Source: Thalassospira sp. MCCC 1A01428
Lineage (GTDB): Bacteria; Pseudomonadota; Alphaproteobacteria; Rhodospirillales; Thalassospiraceae
Direction: 5' to 3'
NCBI RefSeq assembly: GCF_002115825.1
Contig: NZ_JFJZ01000003.1
Span: forward strand, 186,001 to 250,000
Length of the DNA: 64,000 nucleotides
In this document: piece after piece, positions 56,283 through 64,000 of the stretch
How positions within the stretch are numbered: position 1 is the stretch's first letter
How the letters are laid out: each line of letters starts with the position of its first letter
Translations under genes and position numbers: made by a program
The notes under the pieces: generated by a model
Seen by the model: only the letters and a program-made list of their open reading frames with translations
What the model was told of the DNA's origin: nothing
The model's database searches: none

Positions 56283-57082
56283 ACACGACATCTCCTTCCC
56301 CCCAGCCGGTTCTGTCCGGGCGTGGCCTGGTGAAACGTTATGGCCGAGTCACCGCCCTTGATAATGCTGATTTTGACCTTTATCCCGGCGAAATCCTGGC
56401 CGTGATTGGCGATAATGGTGCTGGCAAGTCATCCCTGATCAAGGCCTTGTCCGGTGCGATTTCGCTTGATGAAGGTGAAATTCGCCTGGAAGGCAAACCG
56501 GTTGATTTTTCATCACCAATGGATGCCCGTGAAGCGGGGATTGAAACGGTTTACCAGACACTTGCCCTCTCACCAGCCCTGTCGATTGCCGATAACATGT
56601 TTATGGGCCGTGAAATTCGCCGCCCCGGCTTTGCTGGCAAGTTCCTTAAAATGCTGGACCACCCGGCCATGCAACGCATCGCGCGTGAAAAACTTACCGA
56701 ACTGGGCTTGATGACCATTCAAAACATCAATCAGGCGGTGGAAACCCTGTCGGGCGGGCAGCGCCAGGGGGTGGCAGTTGCCCGGGCCGCGGCCTTTGGT
56801 TCACGCGTGGTAATCATGGATGAACCCACCGCCGCCCTTGGCGTTAAGGAAAGCCGCCGGGTGCTAGAACTGATACAGGATGTGCGATCGCGCGGGATGC
56901 CGATTGTGCTGATTTCGCACAATATGCCCCACGTGTTTGAAGTAGCTGATCGCATTCACATTCACAGGCTGGGCAAACGCCTTTGCACCATCAAACCCGA
57001 TGATTACACCATGTCAGATGCGGTTGCCTTCATGACCGGCGCACTTGAGGCCCCGGAAACATCAGCGGTCGCAACAGCCTGA
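56279..57082 (+). CDS. frcA: Sugar ABC transporter ATP-binding protein (FrcA-type, single domain)
   Basis: A 267-residue ATPase with a single ABC domain, unlike the two-domain RbsA; this single-domain form is the known FrcA arrangement. Walker A GDNGAGKSS, Q-loop TVYQTLALSPALS, signature LSGGQRQGVAVARA, Walker B VVIMDEPTAALG, and switch His in LISHNMPH. Length is close to that of FrcA. ATGA-coupled to frcC. Confidence 0.9.
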   Translation: MNTTSPSPQPVLSGRGLVKRYGRVTALDNADFDLYPGEILAVIGDNGAGKSSLIKALSGAISLDEGEIRLEGKPVDFSSPMDAREAGIETVYQTLALSPALSIADNMFMGREIRRPGFAGKFLKMLDHPAMQRIAREKLTELGLMTIQNINQAVETLSGGQRQGVAVARAAAFGSRVVIMDEPTAALGVKESRRVLELIQDVRSRGMPIVLISHNMPHVFEVADRIHIHRLGKRLCTIKPDDYTMSDAVAFMTGALEAPETSAVATA

Positions 57083-57118
57083 AATACAAACCCGGAATTT
57101 CGGAATTTCCCCAGAAAA

Positions 57119-57748
57119 ATGCATCACGACCTTGATCATATTGCTTCCCTTATTGCTGCCCGCCAGACGGAAAACACCCGTCTGATGGTGGCAATCGCTG
57201 GCGCCCCTGCTTCGGGCAAGTCAACCCTGTCCGAACGGCTTCATCACCATCTGGGGGGTGATGAAGCCGGGGTGGCCATCGTACCAATGGATGGTTTTCA
57301 TTTTGATGATGCCATTTTACGCGCCCGTGGCGATCTGGCCCGCAAAGGGGCGCCGCACACATTTGATGTTGGCGGTTTTGCCCGCTGTCTTACCGCCCTG
57401 CGTGCCGATAACGATGATATTTATGTACCGGTTTTTGATCGCCAGCTGGAACTTTCACGCGGTTCCGCCCGGTGCATATCCCGTCATCACCGTACCGTCC
57501 TGATCGAAGGAAACTATCTGTTACTGGAACAATCACCGTGGAACAGACTTGCCCCGCTGTTTGATTTAACCCTGTTTCTTGATGTTCCCATTGCAACATT
57601 GGAACAACGCCTGATCACCCGCTGGATCGATCATGGTTTTGAGCACGCCATAGCAACCCGCCGGGCGCTTGATAATGACATCCCCAATGCCCGCCTTGTC
57701 CAAAGCCAAAGCAAAACGGCCGACCATACCTTGCCATCCGCAACCTGA
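57119..57748 (+). CDS. frcK: P-loop sugar/nucleoside kinase-like protein (FrcK-type)
   Basis: P-loop kinase of 209 residues in the uridine/pantothenate-kinase-like family. Walker A GAPASGKST, catalytic PMDGFHFDD, and VLIEGNYLLL. Its place as last gene of frcBCAK, with length and motifs of FrcK, supports the name; in Sinorhizobium meliloti FrcK is associated with the fructose transporter but its exact substrate is not settled. 36 bases after frcA. Confidence 0.85.
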   Translation: MHHDLDHIASLIAARQTENTRLMVAIAGAPASGKSTLSERLHHHLGGDEAGVAIVPMDGFHFDDAILRARGDLARKGAPHTFDVGGFARCLTALRADNDDIYVPVFDRQLELSRGSARCISRHHRTVLIEGNYLLLEQSPWNRLAPLFDLTLFLDVPIATLEQRLITRWIDHGFEHAIATRRALDNDIPNARLVQSQSKTADHTLPSAT

Positions 57749-57780
57749 CCCCCGCCATCAATAGCCAAACCCGGCAGGCT

Positions 57781-58635
57781 TCAGTGCCGCATCAACCCGA
57801 TGATCCAGTTCATCACTGCCCGCACATGGGCAAGATGGGCCATGTCCTGATGCACCAGCAACCAAACCTCGCGGTACGCTGTTACCTGGTACGGGTTTAA
57901 CCGATGCAAACCGGAAACCTGGTCGCCGACACAGCCTGGTAACAAACAACAGCACTCTGCTTGCACGGCCATCTGCCCCATCATCGCCGACCGATTGGCC
58001 CGGCCAACAATGCGGCGACCTGCAAAATGCCGGTTTAGCCATTGCTGTTCCGGTTTGTCGGCAAACCCGTCCACCAGGTCAATCCAGTTTGACGTTGCCG
58101 GGTTCATGTCGGCACGGGTGCCATAAATGCCAAATTTTAGTGTACCCACCCGACGCGCACGAAACGCGCCGCTTTCCGGCCTTGCCAGACGAAGTGCCAA
58201 ATCCGTTTCGCGCCGGGCAACATTGAGGTTGCGATTACCACCGCTAAGGTCAAGTTGCACACCGGGATGGCGATGGCAAAAATCGGCAAATGCCGGAACC
58301 AGCACCCCCTCAAGCAATGCATCCACCGCCGTGACCCGCACTGTTCCGGCAAGTTCGGCAAGTGCTGGCTGTGTATCGGGTTCCATCCCCATGAACCCGG
58401 CAACATTTGCTTCCATTTCCTGCGCCATTGCCAACAGGGAGGCGGCCTTTTGCGTTGGGGCCATACTGCCATTGCCCCGCTGCAACACCGTGTAACCCAG
58501 CATATCTTCCAGCCGGGCAATACGGCGACTGACCGTTGTCTGGTTAATGCCCAGTTCACGGGCAGCGGCACTCATGTTTCCAGCCCGACATAAAACCACA
58601 AATGTCTTAAGGCCTTCCCAGTCTGGCGTATGCAT
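57781..58635 (-). CDS. LysR-family transcriptional regulator
   Basis: A 284-residue LysR protein with helix-turn-helix AGNMSAAARELGINQTTVSRRIARLE and a short effector domain (PDTDLALRLARPESGAFRARRVG-like motif RRETDLALRLARPE). It is divergent from an isochorismatase-family gene over 117 bases containing an inverted repeat at 58649-58666, so regulation of that gene is probable. Convergent with frcK. The effector is unknown. Confidence 0.9.
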   Translation of the reverse strand: MHTPDWEGLKTFVVLCRAGNMSAAARELGINQTTVSRRIARLEDMLGYTVLQRGNGSMAPTQKAASLLAMAQEMEANVAGFMGMEPDTQPALAELAGTVRVTAVDALLEGVLVPAFADFCHRHPGVQLDLSGGNRNLNVARRETDLALRLARPESGAFRARRVGTLKFGIYGTRADMNPATSNWIDLVDGFADKPEQQWLNRHFAGRRIVGRANRSAMMGQMAVQAECCCLLPGCVGDQVSGLHRLNPYQVTAYREVWLLVHQDMAHLAHVRAVMNWIIGLMRH

Positions 58636-58648
58636 CCTTCAACCCCAC

Positions 58649-58666
58649 ATCTGCATTAACGCAGAT
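58649..58666. promoter_or_regulatory. Candidate LysR operator before the isochorismatase-family gene
   Basis: Perfect dyad ATCTGC-attaac-GCAGAT in the divergent LysR/isochorismatase region. A further TGCA-N9-TGCA element lies at 58681-58697. Confidence 0.5.
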
Positions 58667-58752
58667 CATAACCGAAAAAATGCATATTTTAATTGCAAAT
58701 TCGCAGCCCCATAGTGGCATCACCCTACCGCACACCACACAGGAAACCGTTC

Positions 58753-59385
58753 ATGTCTGCTCAAACATTATTGTCGTTATCGGGTGTTACAACGGCTATT
58801 GGAAATGCAAATAATGCCGCCCTTATACTGATAGATGCCCAGGAGGAATATCGCAGGGGCGCACTTAAACTTGACGCATTAGACGCTGCCTTGACAAATG
58901 CAGTCCGACTGCTGGCACACTGGCGCAAAAGCGGTGGCACAGTTATTCATGTTGTTCATCACAGTGCGCCGGGTGCGGCTGTCTTTAACCCCGATAGCCG
59001 CCTTGTCGATATCATGGATGAAGTTGCCCCCGTGCCGGGTGAAACGATTATTACCAAGCATGTGCCCAATTCATTTGGAAACACCAACCTGCACGAACCC
59101 CTGCAAAAAACGGCAACTAAAAATGTGGTTCTGGCCGGGTTCATGACCCATCTATGCGTTTCAACCACGGCCCGCATGGCCCATCAAGCCGGATATGGTG
59201 TTACCGTTGCCAGCGATGCCAGCGCCACCCGCGCCCTTCCAATACCTGCCAGCGTCGCAGCCCTTGCCCCGACGACCACGCCAGATATCATGCCTGCCAG
59301 CACCCTGCATCAGGCGGAACTTACTATGCTGGCCGACATTTTCGCCGCAATTGCCACCACGGCACAAATTATTGATGCCGGGTAA
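58753..59385 (+). CDS. Isochorismatase-family hydrolase
   Basis: Cysteine hydrolase of 210 residues. The catalytic set is visible as Asp28 (LILIDAQEEY), Lys102 (IITKHVPNSFGNT) and Cys135 (GFMTHLCVSTTARMA). Members cleave amide or vinyl-ether bonds (nicotinamide, N-carbamoyl compounds, isochorismate). The ATG at 58753 has AGGA upstream. It is divergent from a LysR gene, the usual layout for a small inducible catabolic step. No other pathway gene is adjacent, so the substrate cannot be named. Confidence 0.9.
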   Translation: MSAQTLLSLSGVTTAIGNANNAALILIDAQEEYRRGALKLDALDAALTNAVRLLAHWRKSGGTVIHVVHHSAPGAAVFNPDSRLVDIMDEVAPVPGETIITKHVPNSFGNTNLHEPLQKTATKNVVLAGFMTHLCVSTTARMAHQAGYGVTVASDASATRALPIPASVAALAPTTTPDIMPASTLHQAELTMLADIFAAIATTAQIIDAG

Positions 59386-59803
59386 CAAGCCCCAAGGTTA
59401 CATGATCGCTATCTTATAAAGCCCTGACAGGATAGCGATCCTGCCTGACATCCCGTTTCAGACACACTAAACCAACAGCACGCAGATACCGAAAACACCC
59501 ATGTTCAAACCGCCAACCCTGGCTGTTATCACGGGAAAATCTAAATTTTAGGGAAGCGCAGCCCTGGCTGGAAATGCCGGATTTCAGGTGCGATGCCTTA
59601 ACTGGCGGCACCGTGTCAGACAGGCAATTTTCAAGCCAAATTCAAAGATATGCAGGCGGCACGTAAAGACAACAGCGGCACCCTACATCACCCAGCAAAG
59701 ATAGAATGATCGTACCGCAAGGGAAGCATCCGGTTCAGGATCAACCTGCGCAAACGCCAGTCATTTTATCCGCTGTCAAATGCTTACCCTTGGGACGCTG
59801 GAA
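59386..59803. other. Intergenic region downstream of the isochorismatase gene
   Basis: No convincing gene. A perfect 10-bp inverted repeat GATCGCTATC/GATAGCGATC (59404-59413 and 59431-59440) stands 18 bases after the gene and could form a weak terminator; no T-tract follows. Confidence 0.4.
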
Positions 59804-62028
<2,225 letters not shown>

Positions 62029-62048
62029 TTATTTTGCCTGAAACATAC

Positions 62049-62084
62049 AAAACAGGGGAGGAATGATTGCTCATTCCTCCCCTG
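62049..62084 (-). terminator. Rho-independent terminator after rplU-rpmA
   Basis: Perfect 14-bp stem CAGGGGAGGAATGA/TCATTCCTCCCCTG, 4-base loop, followed on the minus strand by TTTTG. Confidence 0.92.
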
Positions 62085-62119
62085 CAAATTCTTGACACAT
62101 CGTGTCCGGAACGGGAGGC

Positions 62120-62380
62120 TTACGCCTCTGCCGGAATGATGTTCACATAGGTACGACCTTTGAAACCTGACTTGAACTGAACGCTACCGCCCGCAGTTGC
62201 AAACAAGGTATGGTCTTTGGCGAGGCCAACATTTTCGCCCGCATGGAATTTTGTGCCACGCTGACGTACGAGAATGTTACCTGCAACAACCGCTTGGCCG
62301 CCGAATTTCTTAACGCCGAGGCGCCGACCTTCGGAGTCGCGACCGTTACGGGAGCTACCACCAGCTTTTTTATGAGCCAT
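62120..62380 (-). CDS. rpmA: 50S ribosomal protein L27
   Basis: Ribosomal protein bL27, 86 residues, with its N-terminus reaching the peptidyl-transferase centre. [20 protein letters not shown] and [13 protein letters not shown] are diagnostic. It lies 33 bases after rplU in the universal rplU-rpmA order and ends at a strong terminator. Confidence 0.98.
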   Translation of the reverse strand: MAHKKAGGSSRNGRDSEGRRLGVKKFGGQAVVAGNILVRQRGTKFHAGENVGLAKDHTLFATAGGSVQFKSGFKGRTYVNIIPAEA

Positions 62381-62413
62381 GAAACCCTCCTAAAACCTGC
62401 ATCCGTCTGAAAA

Positions 62414-62725
62414 TCAGACGTTGATGCCCGTGATGCGCAGAACGGTCAGGTTCTGGCGATGACCATTTTTGCGACGGTAATTGTGCCGGCGCTTTTTCTT
62501 GAAAACGATCACTTTGTCGCCCTTGGCCTGTTCGAGAACTTCTGCAACAACAGAAGCACCAGAGACCAACGGAGCACCAACCTGCGGCGCACCGTCGCCA
62601 GCCACCATGAGAACCTGATCCAGGGTCACGGTTTCACCAGCTTGGGCAGCGATCTTTTCGACCTTGATAACGTCGTTGGCGGCAACCTTATATTGCTTGC
62701 CACCAGTTTTGATGATTGCATACAT
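62414..62725 (-). CDS. rplU: 50S ribosomal protein L21
   Basis: Ribosomal protein bL21, 103 residues. [18 protein letters not shown] at the start and [20 protein letters not shown] near the end are the family signatures. The ATG at 62725 follows CAGGAAC; longer in-frame starts lack family character. First gene of rplU-rpmA. Confidence 0.98.
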   Translation of the reverse strand: MYAIIKTGGKQYKVAANDVIKVEKIAAQAGETVTLDQVLMVAGDGAPQVGAPLVSGASVVAEVLEQAKGDKVIVFKKKRRHNYRRKNGHRQNLTVLRITGINV

Positions 62726-63270
62726 CGAATATAGTTCCTGAATAAAAGACTTCGGAAACGCAAACGCGCAGACCGGTGTCGCTGCAAACTGAGACCGGAC
62801 CGCTGCGAGAGACGGGTGAATTACCGTTTCCACCCTCAAATGTCAACTCCAAAGCGGGCAATCCGCGCCATACGGCCCTGTTTGGCACGCATGGCAAGCC
62901 TGCATTGTTCAACATCGGCGCGACACCGCATCAAAACCCGCTTCCACCATTGTCATGCCTAGCCCCCGGCACGCCGACTCCTGCTTTCCCGGCAAACGAG
63001 CGCACATTCACTCTCAAAATGCCCAAACGGCCCAGTCCGTCCCGGGCCCCGACACCGTAACCTGCCATTCCGGTCCTCTCTGAGGGTTATCTTAATAATA
63101 GGGTGATACCAAACAGCTGACAAAACACCCCCCTCCCGACCCTGCCAAATCCGCGTCGAACCGCTCCCAAACAGCAATTTCAGAGTCAAAATCAAACGTT
63201 TTGTTTTTTCCCTCTTGCAATCTGGCGCACAGACCGTTAAACAGCGCCTCGAACGCCAGACCACACATGC
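62726..63270. other. Intergenic region between rplU and tRNA-Ser
   Basis: About 545 bases with no credible gene on either strand. It should hold the rplU and tRNA-Ser promoters. Confidence 0.4.
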
Positions 63271-63807
<537 letters not shown>

Positions 63808-63984
63808 ATGAATAATTTAAACCAGCTTTTTGAACAGATCGCCCGCGACGAGCTGTTTATCAACACGCTCGAAACCAAAGGCCATGACAGCAAAGATTTT
63901 CATGATGTTGCTGTATGGGGCTTAAGAGCCGCCTTGCGCCGCGCCTATGAAGCAGGGGCGCAGAGCACGGCCAAAGGCAACTAA
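63808..63984 (+). CDS. DUF6900-like small protein
   Basis: A 58-residue protein, starting MNNLNQLFEQIARDELFINT and continuing LETKGHDSKDFHDVAVWGLR to a lysine/glycine end. The pattern 'IA..L.I.TLE....D..DFHDVAVW.IR.AL..AYEAG' matches what I remember as the DUF6900 family, small proteins found on plasmids, phages and integrative elements; function unknown. AGGAG stands ten bases upstream of the ATG. It lies shortly after tRNA-Ser, which suggests the start of an integrated element continuing past the window. Confidence 0.75.
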   Translation: MNNLNQLFEQIARDELFINTLETKGHDSKDFHDVAVWGLRAALRRAYEAGAQSTAKGN

Positions 63985-64000
63985 CCCGATTTACAATGAG

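Overview
The window reads as chromosomal DNA of an alphaproteobacterium, most likely Rhodospirillales and Thalassospira-like. This is inferred from a moderately GC-rich base composition, separate petA/petB/petC genes for cytochrome bc1, an oxyR/ahpC-ahpD module, hldD-lgt-midA-pgeF clustering, a phasin, and a complete frcR-frcBCAK fructose-type locus. No database search was possible; family calls rest on motifs read in the translated proteins.

Layout. 0-10 kb: uvrB, then a six-gene minus-strand operon (CocE/NonD-type hydrolase, small GAF protein, and a polyamine/opine-like ABC importer) with a divergent LysR gene. 10-18 kb: aspartate aminotransferase, an alpha/beta hydrolase, ahpC-ahpD divergent from oxyR, a rhomboid protease, a zinc alcohol dehydrogenase, an IalB-like secreted protein and a class I amidotransferase. 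18-30 kb is housekeeping: ychF, pth, rplY, prs, a lipoprotein, a probable 23-codon small gene, pgeF, midA, lgt, hldD, ubiK, a YbjN protein and proC. 30-41 kb: a TetR regulator, phasin, csaA, a soluble PAS-PAS chemoreceptor, ferredoxin-NADP reductase, a GntR regulator with an iodotyrosine-deiodinase-like nitroreductase, an OmpR/EnvZ-type two-component pair, a MarR regulator and ilvE. 41-53 kb: a helix-turn-helix/citrate-synthase fusion divergent from a long CaiB-type CoA-transferase, hemF-trmL, petABC, a LysE exporter, a solute-binding protein, a methyltransferase and gloB. 53-59 kb: frcR, frcBCAK, and a LysR/isochorismatase pair. 59-64 kb: proB, obgE, rpmA, rplU, tRNA-Ser(CGA), and a DUF6900-like small gene after a poorly coding stretch that may be the edge of a genomic island.

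No rRNA, CRISPR array or intact insertion sequence was seen. The most unusual points are: (1) a bacterial iodotyrosine-deiodinase homologue keeping the Glu-Tyr-Lys substrate clamp, preceded by a perfect 19-bp inverted repeat and sharing a TTGTCTGACAA core with the promoter of the adjacent GntR gene; (2) a DNA-binding citrate synthase that keeps all three catalytic residues, paired with a CoA-transferase across a nested palindrome covering its own start codon; (3) a 23-codon membrane peptide gene with a consensus ribosome-binding site between pgeF and a lipoprotein gene; (4) a GAF protein translationally coupled inside a hydrolase/ABC-importer operon.
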